From assembly GCA_021399435.1 (NCBI GenBank), contig JAJTUP010000003.1:2232001-2296000 (forward strand): a stretch of 64,000 nucleotides of DNA, written 5' to 3'. The position numbers were made by a program, and so were the translations under genes. This stretch comes from Diaporthe sp. PMI_573 (Eukaryota; Ascomycota; Sordariomycetes; Diaporthales; Diaporthaceae). Of this stretch, positions 22,992 to 33,066 are shown piece by piece (the first letter of the stretch is position 1; the number at the start of each line of letters is the position of its first letter). Below the pieces are notes generated by a model that ran no database searches, was not told the DNA's origin, and saw only the letters and a program-made list of their open reading frames with translations.

Positions 22992-24423
22992 TATGATGGT
23001 TGGGCTTGTTGATCATATCTACCAGCGCTGCGAGAGTCCAGGGACGTGGTGGTGCCGGTGTGGTGCGGTGCGGTGCGGTGCGAAGGAAGCTATAGGCACC
23101 GGAAGGACCGCACAGCGACGTCGATGTTGTTGCCAGGCCTGTGTGGGTCGCTTGTTGGGTTGGGCCGAGCGGGTCAATGACTGGGACTAGGTTGCGCTGT
23201 GATGGCAGCTTGAGGTAAAGAGTGGCGCTAGATGGGAGCAGTGACGATGCTTTGTAATTGGATATCTGGTGGGCGTTGCCCGCCTGCGTCTGGTATGCAA
23301 GATAAATGCGGATCGCGGACGCGAAGGCAGGACAGGTAGCAATGACTGTCCGTTCTGTTTCTGTTGTGCGGCGTTGCTGCGCAGGTGAAGAGGGTTTTGG
23401 TATGTTGGAAGTCGGCCGAGCAAATGCGAGGTGAGGTGGCGGGTAGCTAGCTAGCTGCCCAGCGAGTCACCCGCATGCTTCGCGGCCGGCCGGCTCGTAC
23501 CCCGTTGCTGGGCAGGTGGGGCGGCAAGGCTTGCTCCAAAGCGCTGCAGCTGGGGGCGACTGATGGGCTGCCGCCTGCTTAGGTAATCAATACATGGCCT
23601 CCGATGTCAACCTCAGAGGGTCCAGATGTGGCTGTGTCGACGGTTTCTCAAGGGGATCGAACCTGCCAGTACCTAGATACCTAGCTGCAGCCACAATCTT
23701 CATAGCTCCAGTCCGCTCAGTTTGGATGGTATATAGCGCGGTACTTGGGCAATGGCCCCTTTCCTGTACTGTCGTGTGTACTGCACCGCAATCTGCACTA
23801 ACAGTGGCCAGGATCGGAATGGGTCTAGAAGCTCTTGACGTAATGCAGCCCAGGAGCTTGGTTTCATGGGTTGGGCTTGTCGCAAATCCGGTATTGTGCT
23901 AGCCCATGGCCTGCGACTAATTGGGCGGCGCAACATGCGTCGCATTGAAGAGCGGTGCGCGTTGCGTCGCCGTTGATCACTCTGTATGAGTGAGTTGGCG
24001 CCCTCCTTTGGCAGTACAACATCAAACGGTCATAAACAGGCCCTCACTCCCACCTTCTTGTGCCTCTGATCTCTCGGACCAACACCATCTCTTGTCTTCT
24101 TCTGTCCCGTGTTCCAAGTCTGTGTTGCACCGGGCCTGTGACTGCCCTCCGACCCCCTTGTTTCGCTGTCGAGGGCTGTCTTCTGATACTCATCAGACAT
24201 TCTCACCGACCGGCCAACCAGCCAATTATTCGGCCTTCACGTCTCACAACCAGAAGTCTCGTCAGCACCCAGCGCATCCCTTTTTTTTTTTAAAAGGATC
24301 AGGCTTTCGAGAGGCAGAGCTGCAGTTTTGTGCCTCTGCGATTTCACTTTTCACAATTCTCACTCTCCACTCAACTCCATCGTCACTGCCACCCATCTAC
24401 TATCGGTCGGAGAATCGCCCAAC
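22992..24423. other. divergent promoter region, DCP2 / DUF4112 gene
   Basis: This 1.4-kb stretch separates two divergent start codons. It holds a (ggtgc)4 repeat at about 23063-23082 in the likely DCP2 leader, a tagctagctagc palindrome near 23446, tacctag motifs at 23669-23684 and a poly-T tract at 24281-24291. No gene is recognisable. Confidence 0.6.
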
Positions 24424-25354
24424 ATGACTTCCAAGATTGCTGTTTGTACGTGAATCCCAGCAAGCTGTCTGTGCATCCGCCGGCCCGTTTGGAAGCAGAA
24501 CAGACATGTCTTGCGTCTCCGCACGTTTTTCCAGTGACTTACCTTCTTGGTGCACAGGGGCTGCCAAACAGGCTGCAGGGGACTTCGCAAAGAACTTCGA
24601 CTCTGAGGTAAGCTTGCGATAACTCCCCGTAGATGCGACCTCATCTGACCATCGCGCAGGATCCCTTCTACTATATCGATTCACACCCGACTCAAAGCGG
24701 GATGTCGGAAAAGAAGAAGAAGGAGAAAAGAAAGTTCAAGAATTACAAGAATGGCTTGATGGGAAGCAAGATGTATCAAGCCCCAGGAGTGTCTCCCCAC
24801 GACAACGCCATCCTCGCCAGTGTGCGGCGCCGTTCGTGGCACCTGGACATGAGCCTTTTCCATTGGTGTGGGTTCAGATTTGGATGGTCCGTCATTATTG
24901 GCCTCGTCCCGGTGTAAGCTCGCTCCCCTTGTCCATCTCTCCCAGGCCCAGGGCCGTGGTTACTGGGGGCCAAGCGTTACTAACCACGGTGCACAGACTT
25001 GGCGACATTGTCGACTGCCTTCTAGCTTACTGGATTATTCGCAAGGCGGACAAGATCGAGGGCGGGCTTCCAAGTAAGATCAAGAACAGGATGTATCTCA
25101 ACGTCGCCGCCGATTTTGCGATAGGGCTGGTACCGCTTCTGGGAGACATCGCGGACGCCCTTTACAAGGCCAACTCGCGCAATACCTGGCTGTTGGAAGA
25201 TTACCTCGTCAAGAAGGCCGCAGCAGAGAAGAATCCGCAGTCGGTACAGACAGACGACCCTGAACAGGGACTGTCTGCACCACATCCGCCAACATCTGCA
25301 CCACAGAAGCCAATGGCAACGAAAAAGATGAAGGGGAAAGGGACTCGGCGTTGA
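24424..25354 (+). CDS. DUF4112 membrane protein
   Basis: A 227-aa protein in four exons: 24424-24445, 24558-24607, 24660-24913 and 24997-25354. Spliced N-terminus is MTSKIAVWAAKQAAGDFAKN. A basic segment (SEKKKKEKRKFKNYK) precedes the DUF4112 domain. That domain contains two hydrophobic segments which both carry the motif G-L-V-P-x-L-G-D-I-x-D: SVIIGLVPVLGDIVDCLLAY and DFAIGLVPLLGDIADALYKA. The tail is Lys-rich and ends KMKGKGTRR. DUF4112 is widespread in bacteria and fungi with no assigned function; the two glycine- and proline-containing segments look like paired membrane hairpins. The domain call is firm, the role unknown. It lies next to RNR2 in the same direction, but there is no evidence of co-transcription. 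Confidence 0.88.
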
Positions 25355-25460
25355 TATAGACATAAGAGCATAAGAGAGGGGCAGAAGACAGCACGGCAGT
25401 GGAGATAGGATGATGTGAGCGACATCGCAGCCACACAACGTGGGTGTGGGGACTGTACCT

Positions 25461-25487
25461 GAAGACGCGTCTTTGAGACGCGTCTTC
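25461..25487. promoter_or_regulatory. paired ACGCGT palindromes (MCB-like or hairpin)
   Basis: Two copies of agacgcgtct, each itself a palindrome, are separated by three bases; the 27-bp whole is close to a perfect inverted repeat. The cores are at 25465-25470 and 25478-25483. ACGCGT is the MluI cell-cycle box bound by MBF-type (Swi6/Mbp1) factors. The site is 107 bp after the DUF4112 stop and about 960 bp before the RNR2 start, so it could instead act as a 3'-end hairpin of the DUF4112 transcript. Confidence 0.5.
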
Positions 25488-26193
25488 TGATACGTAAAAC
25501 ATGACTTTAAGGTCTTTCGGTACCGGACCGGACGGGTGGATTGGGCCGGATACTGTATGGAGACACGGTACGGCGCTGGGGAAAGATCAGACATTGCCTG
25601 ACACGGCGCAGTAAGCAATTGGGTATTGATTTGGGCGGTATTAGTCATAATGCACTTCACAGCGCGGTTTGATTCATTCTTAGCAACTGATAGGCAAAAA
25701 GCAGTCAATGAGCAATTACGACCATAACAGACAGACTGAATAGTGCTCTCCTTCATACGATGGCTGGCCCAACAGGGGAAAGGACCTAGCTCGGAGTGGT
25801 TCAGAGTGGCCAGGCAGACAAGGTCCAAGACGGGCTAGACCTTGCAAAGTGTGATGATCTGTGGTGTTGTGGGTGGTGATGTCAGGGAAAGGGAGCGGGA
25901 TCAAAGGATCTGATAAGCCGTTGACCATTCTGACAAGGGACTGGGCCCATGTGTGTCGCCTCAAAAAGCAGGTGAATGGGGAACTCACGCCTGTGGAGAC
26001 CCAGTTCACAGCTGAGCCAAGGAAATAGACAAGTACCAGCCATCTGATCACCGGGGCCGATGCAGCAAAAGTGGAAGGATGGTGCCCTGACTGCGTCTTG
26101 AAATGTGCCGCATTGTTGCATGTCTGGGTCAGGTAGGCTGCCAGGGGTGTGCAAGGGCACTGTCGACGCGCTTTTGGCCCAGCTCCAAAAAAC

Positions 26194-26205
26194 CAGACGC
26201 GTCTG
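26194..26205. promoter_or_regulatory. MluI cell-cycle box in RNR2 promoter
   Basis: The 12-bp palindrome cagacgcgtctg, with core ACGCGT at 26197-26202, lies about 240 bp before the RNR2 start codon. In yeasts, ribonucleotide reductase genes are classic MBF targets through this core, induced at G1/S and by replication stress. Position and gene identity support the assignment; binding is inferred. Confidence 0.65.
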
Positions 26206-26440
26206 TGAGACCCACACGCCCTAGCGCTTGTTGCTGTCTCTCTTCCACTTTAAAGGCCCTACTACCTCCCGTCACAACATTTCCCAACTCTCCCAGACAT
26301 CCCACTGGAGACCTTTATTGAGACAACACGGACAAGAACTCAGACACATTCCCAGCCATTCAGTCCTGGTTCTAATACTCCATTCCTCTGTGGTCATTCC
26401 TGCATCTCCCATTTCAACCAGTTTCCCTCATACGTCAACC

Positions 26441-27902
26441 ATGTCTGTGGAGATCACACCCTCAAAGCAGGTGAGAGCGCGTTTGCCTCCTCCCGCTGAA
26501 CAAGTACGGCGGCCCACCAATGGACTGGCTCTAACTTTCACAGGCTGCTTCTGGCATTGAATCCCTCAAGATGGAGTCTCCATTAAAGAAGCTTGACCTC
26601 GGCATCGCCAACAAGGAAAATGACTTCCAAGACCCTGCTGTCGCCACCCTGGCCCAGGACCTCGATGCCAAGTACGCCGCCACAAAGGAGGTCACCAAGG
26701 CACCAGAGGAGCCAGCCACCATTCCTGATCTCCGCTCTGAAGAGCTCGAGGAGCCAATTCTCAAGGAAAACCCTCACCGTTTCGTCCTGTTCCCTATCCA
26801 ATACCATGAGGTACGCGACGCGCCGCCCCCCCCCCTTCTCTCAGTCCAACGCGTTAAGTGGACCCACACTAACACCCCTCGACACAATAGATCTGGCAGA
26901 TGTACAAGAAGCATGAGGCTTCCTTCTGGACTGCCGAGGAGATCGATCTCTCCAAGGATATGCACGACTGGAGCAACCGCCTGACCGACGACGAGAGATA
27001 CTTCATCTCCCACATCCTCGCCTTCTTTGCTGCTTCGGATGGAATCGTCAACGAGAACCTGGTGGAGCGATTCAGCGGCGAGGTTCAGATCCCCGAGGCC
27101 CGTTGCTTCTACGGCTTCCAGATCATGATGGAGAACATCCACTCAGAGACATATTCTCTGCTCATCGACACCTACATCAAGGAGCCCGCCCAGCGCACGC
27201 ACCTCCTCAACGCCATTGACACCAGTGAGTATCCCCACGACGAAACCCTTCCAGAACATGTCATCTAACATATGATTTTAAGTCCCCTGCATCCGCAAGA
27301 AGGCCGACTGGGCTCTGAAGTGGATCCAGGACCGCGAGTCCACTTATGCCCAGCGACTGGTTGCCTTCGCTGCCGTCGAGGGCATCTTCTTCAGCGGCGC
27401 ATTCGCCTCCATATTCTGGCTCAAGAAGCGTGGTCTTATGCCGGGTCTGACCTTCTCGAACGAGCTGATTTCTCGTGATGAGGGTCTGCACACCGACTTC
27501 GCCTGTCTTTTGTTCTCTCACCTTAAGAACCGTCCGAGCAAGCAGCGCGTCCAGGACATCATCACCGAGGCTGTCATCATCGAGAAGGAATTCTTGACCG
27601 AGGCTCTGCCATGCGGCCTCCTCGGCATGAACTCCAACCTCATGAAGCAGTACATCGAGTTTGTTGCCGACCGTCTCCTGGTCGCTCTGGGCAACGAGAA
27701 GGTTTACAAGTCGTCGAACCCCTTCGACTTCATGGAGAACATCTCCCTCGGTGGCAAGACCAACTTCTTTGAGAAGCGTGTCGGTGACTACCAGAAGGCC
27801 GGTGTCATGGCTAGTACCAAGAAGCCCGCCTCTGCTGACGACTCCGCCACTGAGGAGAAGGGCGATAACGGTGGAGACTTCACCTTTGACGAAGACTTCT
27901 GA
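26441..27902 (+). CDS. RNR2: ribonucleotide reductase small subunit
   Basis: The R2 subunit of class Ia ribonucleotide reductase makes the tyrosyl radical used by R1 to reduce ribonucleotides for DNA synthesis. 416 aa in four exons: 26441-26470, 26544-26810, 26891-27224 and 27283-27902. The di-iron site and radical tyrosine are seen in [19 protein letters not shown] (E-x2-H-x3-Y). Second-half ligands lie in [20 protein letters not shown] and [16 protein letters not shown]. The acidic C-terminus ending FTFDEDF is the R1-binding tail. The N-terminal extension with SPLKKLDLG resembles regulatory leaders of fungal R2. Likely cell-cycle regulated through the ACGCGT boxes upstream and one in the second intron (26849-26854). 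Confidence 0.97.
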
Positions 27903-28493
27903 TTGTGTCTTAATCACGCCTCGTCCTTGTCTTCGAGACAAGTTGCTTCGTACATCACTCCATACTCCCGCACATGCATCTCTGGGTATAGACGACAGAG
28001 GGAAAGCGGCTCTTGTGTTCGTGGCATTCGTGCCATGATTTCTGATTGGCGGCCGCAAGGTATATATAGTCCTGCCTGCCAAGGTGGTTTTGATTCTGGT
28101 CATCTGCGGGCGTTGGTGGAGTTTGTCATGATCGGTAGTACCCAATATTTCGCGATGGGTCATGAGTTCACGGTACAGGGAGCTGCGGGAAAATATAATC
28201 TCGGGGTCCTCAGCATGTAACAATAGATATTCTTTCGGCAGGCATCAATGTCTTCAAGAACGCTCTTACTCTCTTGCCCCATCTCGTGATCCGTAGTATC
28301 CTGAGCTCTCTGCCTGAAGGACTCCCGTTCCAAGATCACTCCTCACTGACCACGGGATGCATGCTCTCGACGCATCCCGGCCTCCTTGTGCATGTGTGAC
28401 ATGGGACCGCAGAATGACCTGCACAAGAACCGAGTGCCGTCCCCGTATGCTCCCACATCTTCATCTCAAATGTGTGGCCCACCAACAGCCCGC
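27903..28493. other. convergent 3' region, RNR2 / SRP9
   Basis: This 591-bp stretch separates two convergent genes and contains their 3' untranslated regions. A tatatata tract near 28061 is in the RNR2 3' side. The long open frame on the opposite strand of RNR2 that enters this region is a shadow. Confidence 0.6.
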
Positions 28494-29092
28494 TCACCGC
28501 TTTCCCTTCTTTTTCTTGCCCTTCCCACCACCGCCTCCCGCCCCGGCCTGCCCCTGCTGCGCGGGCTGACCTGCTCCTCCCGCCGCGCCACCTCCAACCG
28601 GCGGCGTCGCGGTCCCAGCGACAGCCTCGTCCTCGACCGCGGGCGCGGGCGCGTCGGGCAGCGCCGCCATCTTCCTGCCCAGGGAGCCCAGCAGCTGCAC
28701 GAGCCGCGACACCTCGGCGGCCTTGGTCGTCTTGTACTTGAGGCACACGCCCGAGTGGGGGTCGAAGGTCTTGATTATCAGGGACGCGCGGGGGGGCTTC
28801 GACGCCGCGGCGTCGGCGTCCGTCATGAGCGTGTCGTCGCCAGCGTCCTCCTTCTTGACCTTCCTGGCTGCGCGTGCTTTCGCGGGCTTGATGTTGTATT
28901 TTGTGGTGACGCGGGCCTGCCGACGGGGACGATGCTTGGTGAGTAGGAGTTTCTGGTTTTCAAAAAGGGGATGCGACAGCGCAGAGGAGGCGGGGGGCAT
29001 ACTCAGGAGAGAAGACGTACGGTTGTTGGGCGGGCCTCGATGAGGAGAGCGGACTGGGCGAGCCACTCCTGGCTCGTGAGTATGTACGGCAT
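28494..29092 (-). CDS. SRP9: signal recognition particle SRP9/SRP21 subunit
   Basis: Component of the SRP Alu domain, which slows translation while nascent chains are targeted to the ER. 164 aa in two exons, 29021-29092 and 28494-28916. The first exon encodes MPYILTSQEWLAQSALLIEA then RPTT. The second opens ARVTTKYNIKP, the SRP9 beta strand, and later has PRASLIIKTFDPHSGVCLKY, the second half of the fold. Compared with animal SRP9 (86 aa) there is an acidic/basic insert between the two halves (KVKKEDAGDDTLMTDADAAAS) and a long C-terminal tail of Gly, Gln, Ala and Lys ending GKGKKKKGKR, as in the larger yeast Srp21. Family assignment rests on the two core strands. Confidence 0.88.
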
Positions 29093-29640
29093 GTCTGTGC
29101 TGGTTCTTGCCTGTCCGAGTGTCCAAGGCTGATGAGATATCCAACTCGCTGCCAGGTACTCCTCGCAAGAGGACGGGGAGCAGCTATTGTATGTGTGAAT
29201 AACTGCTGAAGATTTGGCCGTGGTTTGGGACAGTGTTTAGGTAGCTGTAATTCGGAGCTGGAGTTACATCGAAAGAGTAGAGCAGTCTTTGGTGGGGTCC
29301 TTGCCGCGGCCGGCAACAGGGATGAGCTCAAGTTTGGGTCCTCTAAATGTGCGAAGTACCACGATGTACCACGCATATGGTCCTTTCGTCTTCCACAGTG
29401 ATGGTGCTCACTCATTTATGTGATCTCGAAAAGTACATTTTCAACCCTTTTGCAGGTCCATCTCAAGGCCCCACCAAGCCTGCCAGCCTGAGTATGCGAA
29501 GGCTTGGACTACTTCGGGGCACATTTTCCAACCAAAACCTGTTGGTATCTCTCTATATGCACATTGAACTCCCGTGTTCTATAAACCCCACCAACGCTTT
29601 TAAATGCCCTTGAAATGCATCTCATCCCTCTACTACTGCT
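29093..29640. other. intergenic: SRP9 promoter and carrier gene 3' end
   Basis: Two minus-strand genes flank this 548-bp stretch. It should contain the SRP9 promoter and the 3' untranslated region of the carrier gene. Nothing else is recognisable. Confidence 0.6.
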
Positions 29641-30773
29641 CTATAGCTTCGTCTCCGCGATTGGTAATATGAGACCCTCGGCCTTACGGATGAGCTTATT
29701 CGTCTGTTCTGCTAAACTCAGGGTCAAGATGGTGTGTGGTAATATCCTCGCCAGGTGAGGCAGGAAGCCTTTGTAGATCGCAAAGAAGCCCTCGGTCCTC
29801 ACGGTTTTTGCCAGACAGTCCAGGACGCCGTTGTACAGATTTCCGTGTTGGTTGTAGAGCCGTGACATGACGGTATCTAGTCTGCGTGTTAGAGCGTCCT
29901 GCAGCCAAATGCCAAACCTTTGGGGCACTGATGTACTAACCGGGGGGGTGCATGAAACAGCAGACGACGAAGCCACTGACAGCGCTGCTAGTCAGATGCA
30001 GCGCAGGGCCCTCTTCCATGCCCGCATGCTTCATCAGCCTCCTCTTCGCGAAGAAGTATGTCGGAAGTTGTACTGAGCTTCCTGCGCCGGTCCTAATCAT
30101 TGCCGCGCCAACGCCGCGGTAAAGTCCCCGGATGCCCTCAGCCGTATAGATCTGTCGCAGTCCATCAAATGCATTACGGTACCTGTGCTGCGTACCGACG
30201 GGCAGGAACGGCGAATAGCTTTGTAATCTCGTCTTGACGAGGAAGAAGGGACTTCCGGCCATGGCACCTATTATACCGGACCCGGCACCGCAGAACATGT
30301 TGACGCCCAGTGACTGGACCTTGTCATCCTTGAAGAGCAACGTTGTAATCGTCTTGCGCATAGGCTCGTAAAAGCCCAGCCGGCAGCCGTTAAGCAGAAT
30401 CTGGTATGTGTACGCCGTCCCCAGACCTCGGTAGATGCCTCGCAGACCCTCGTTTCGCACGATGACCGAGACCCCGTGGAAAGGGCCTCGGTAGTGGTGT
30501 GGTTGGTGTCCCTTGTCCTGAAGCTCTCCTTGGAGTTGCATGCTATTGCAGTGGCCCCGTCAGCTCTGTAAAGCAGCGAGCACCGCAAACACAATGCTTC
30601 ATCGCACGTACCGGATCTTTACCGTCTCGAAGGGGTGTGTCATTGTGACGGCGCCACAGGCGGCGATGCCGCCCGCGATGAAGGCCCTGCGATGAGGTTA
30701 GCGCATTCATCAGCGAAGAAGGTGACGAGCGCGAAATGTTGGTCCCATGTTCGTACCCTGCTGTCGTTGACAT
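29641..30773 (-). CDS. OAC1: mitochondrial oxaloacetate/sulfate carrier
   Basis: Inner-membrane carrier of the SLC25 family; yeast Oac1 moves oxaloacetate, sulfate and alpha-isopropylmalate. 309 aa in four exons: 30757-30773 (MSTTAG), 30612-30686, 29941-30542 and 29641-29876. Three carrier repeats are visible. The signatures are PFETVKIRMQLQ (repeat 1), SPFFLVKTRLQSYSPF (repeat 2) and PPDTVMSRLYNQ (repeat 3); in the first and third a residue other than the usual one occupies part of the P-x-D/E-x-x-K/R motif. Oac1-specific segments are NGCRLGFYEPMR, RTGAGSSVQLPTYFFAKR and GPALHLTSSAVSG. The length equals the family's usual 300-320 aa. Divergent from SWD2. Confidence 0.93.
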
Positions 30774-31425
30774 TCCGGCGGGGTCAACTGGTGGTGTTTG
30801 AAAGATACGTATTGACCCTTCAGGCAGACGGCTTTGAACAAAAGAAATGCTTCGAGGACAGGGTGCTGGGTGTTGATGTGGTGTTTGTGAGTGATCGCGG
30901 TCAAGATATGCGACGGCGACGCGCCGAGGCAAGCCGAGCGAGAGCCAGGAAATCGGTGCAGACGAATTGTTATAACGGCGACACCATAGCGCTGACAATT
31001 TCTGGCAGTTCAGTGGTCACCGGAGGATCCGCAATGCCCGGGTCAAGAAATATTGCGCAAAAGAGTCAGCTGGCGCAAGGTCCAAGGAAATTTGGGCAGT
31101 AAGAACTTAACTCCTGAAAGCTGCGATTGTCGGAGCTGCTGGCCGGCCAGGGTCCGTCATGTCGTAGCGTCCCCACAGGGCTAACCAGGTCCCGAAAAGC
31201 TTCCCCCAGAAATCGAGCGGTGGATCTTTTGGCACCCCACGCCCGGTGTAGTCGTACACACTGCGCATGTACTGTGTAGGTCATGGCAAGCGGGACGTCT
31301 GGAATGTCCCAAGCCCCACCTAGCCGTTCTCCCAGTTAACCCCCAACCCCAAAAAAAACAGCTTAAGCTCTTCGCATCCTTCTGAGGTGCCGTGTGTGTC
31401 ACGCGCCCAACACCCCTTCACCACC
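30774..31425. other. divergent promoter region, carrier / SWD2
   Basis: This 652-bp stretch separates two divergent start codons and must carry both promoters. An A-rich run (ccccaaaaaaaacag) lies about 70 bp before the SWD2 start. No gene is seen. Confidence 0.6.
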
Positions 31426-32725
31426 ATGTCGGCGACTCCTATGGACATCGACGCCGAGTCGTCCCCGGCGCCCGCGGAGGTTCCTCAGTTGAACATAACA
31501 AGGACTTTAGGGACCAATGTCAGCACCACCTCCGCCGTCAGCGATGTCATTGCCAACTTCAGGCCGACCAAGGTAGGCATCCCTCGCTGTGATTCGCGCC
31601 AAATGCCCGAGGGCTCCAGTGTCTAACATGGCCTCCGCCTGCAGCTCTTCAAGAGAGACGAGTCCAAAGAAGGCAAACCTCCGTCATATATCCTCTCAAT
31701 CGATTACGACGATCCTGGCGAGCTGTGTATGACATCTGAGAGCGACGAGACGATCCAAATCTATAATGTCAAGGAGGGTCGCCATGACAAGACCTTGTTG
31801 AGCAAGAAGTACGGTGTCAAATTGGCCAGGTTCACGCATGCCAGCTCGAGTATAATATACGCCAGCACAAAGCAGAATGGTCAGTACTGCAGCTTTGTCG
31901 CACCTGGAGCCGTTCTGGACTCCCGCTGACGGCTGTCTCGTAGATGCCATCCGCTACCTAGCAACGCACGACAACTCCTTCATCAGATACTTCGAAGGCC
32001 ATGAAGGCCCGGTGACCGCCTTGACGATGCACCCCGGTGTTGACAATTTCATCTCATGCGGGCGCGACAACACTGTACGGCTGTGGGACATGAACACCAA
32101 GTTCTGGACAGCGCAGATCAACCTCCGCACTCCCTCCCTCGCCGCCTACGATCCCTCCGGACAGGTATTCGCAGTTGCATCGTCTTCTAGTGGAAGCATC
32201 CTGCTTTACGACCATCGCAATTATGTCAAGCCCTTCAATGTCTTTGACATTGTCGACAAATGTCATCCAGTTGACACACATTACACCATGCAGGGCTGGA
32301 CCAAGCTCGAGTTCTCCAATGATGGAAAACACATCCTGCTTGGGGCCAACGGGAAGGGCCATTTCCTGCTCGACGCGTTCACATGCGAACTCAAGGCCTA
32401 CTTGCGCAAGCCTGAGGGTGGCACTAGAAGGGCAGCCCCTGGCGAGGCCAACCTGAGAGGCCCCCCCTCCGAGAACCCGACCAATCTGGAGAGCAGTGGC
32501 GAGTGCTGCTTCACGCCGGATGGCAGGTACGTGCTGAGCGGCTCCAAGAAGGATGTTTTGGTGTGGGACGTCTTGGGGACGACCAACGAGAAGAAGGTGC
32601 TGGAGCCAAGTTACATCTTGGAGGATAAGAGGGAAGCCGCAGTCCTGGCTTACAACCCACGGTTCAACTTCTTCGCGACAGCAGACCAGCAATTGGAGTT
32701 TTGGCTGCCGGATCCCCATGCCTGA
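31426..32725 (+). CDS. SWD2: COMPASS / cleavage factor WD40 subunit Swd2 (WDR82)
   Basis: WD40 propeller shared by the Set1/COMPASS histone H3K4 methyltransferase and, in yeast, the cleavage and polyadenylation factor; nuclear. 387 aa in three exons: 31426-31572, 31645-31879 and 31944-32725. Repeats include SYILSIDYDDPGELCMTSES with IQIYNV, the hallmark RYFEGHEGPVTALTMHPG followed by FISCGRDNTVRLWDM, then TPSLAAYDPSGQVFAVASSS and GECCFTPDGRYVLSGSKKDV. The CRDNTVRLWD segment is characteristic of Swd2/WDR82. An in-frame ATG at 31387 is less likely than 31426, which has the better context (accATGt) and a typical MSATPMDID start. Confidence 0.93.
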
Positions 32726-33066
32726 ACCGCATATGGGGTGTCCGATCATGAGGCTGTACCAGAGGAGTTAGGGTGACCACTTAGTTGTACCTGTATTTTT
32801 GTATATGATACCCTTTGCATGAAGATGGGCGTCTCGCGGTAGGGAACAAAGCATAAATCCTCCGGGTGGAAGGAAATGAGACAGATTCTGTTGCTTCGAT
32901 GCCGTATCTATCGAGATCCAGTGTCTTTTATGCCCAGAGAAATATTCATCATCACCTTGCATGCAAGCAACTCACGAGAGGTTCGCCTGGTCAAGAAGCA
33001 AGAATTATGGTCACCTCACGGCCATGAGATTTTTCAACATGTGAAGTTTCGAAGGCTAGGAAGTTA
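32726..33066. other. convergent 3' region, SWD2 / CTU2
   Basis: The 341-bp stretch holds the two 3' untranslated regions. Nothing else seen. Confidence 0.6.

Larger units (their letters stand above)
25355..26440. other. intergenic, RNR2 upstream region
   Basis: This 1.1-kb stretch lies between the DUF4112 stop and the RNR2 start. It contains a two-copy MluI-box palindrome at 25461-25487 and a single one at 26194-26205, listed separately. The last 200 bp are pyrimidine-rich and probably the RNR2 leader. Confidence 0.6.

Noticed and set aside
23640..23680. tRNA B-box-like ggttcgatcc on the minus strand
   Set aside because: The flanking bases do not form a T-arm and no cloverleaf can be drawn.
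27261..28223. 320-codon open frame opposite RNR2
   Set aside because: Antisense shadow of the last RNR2 exon that runs into the 3' region; no family features.
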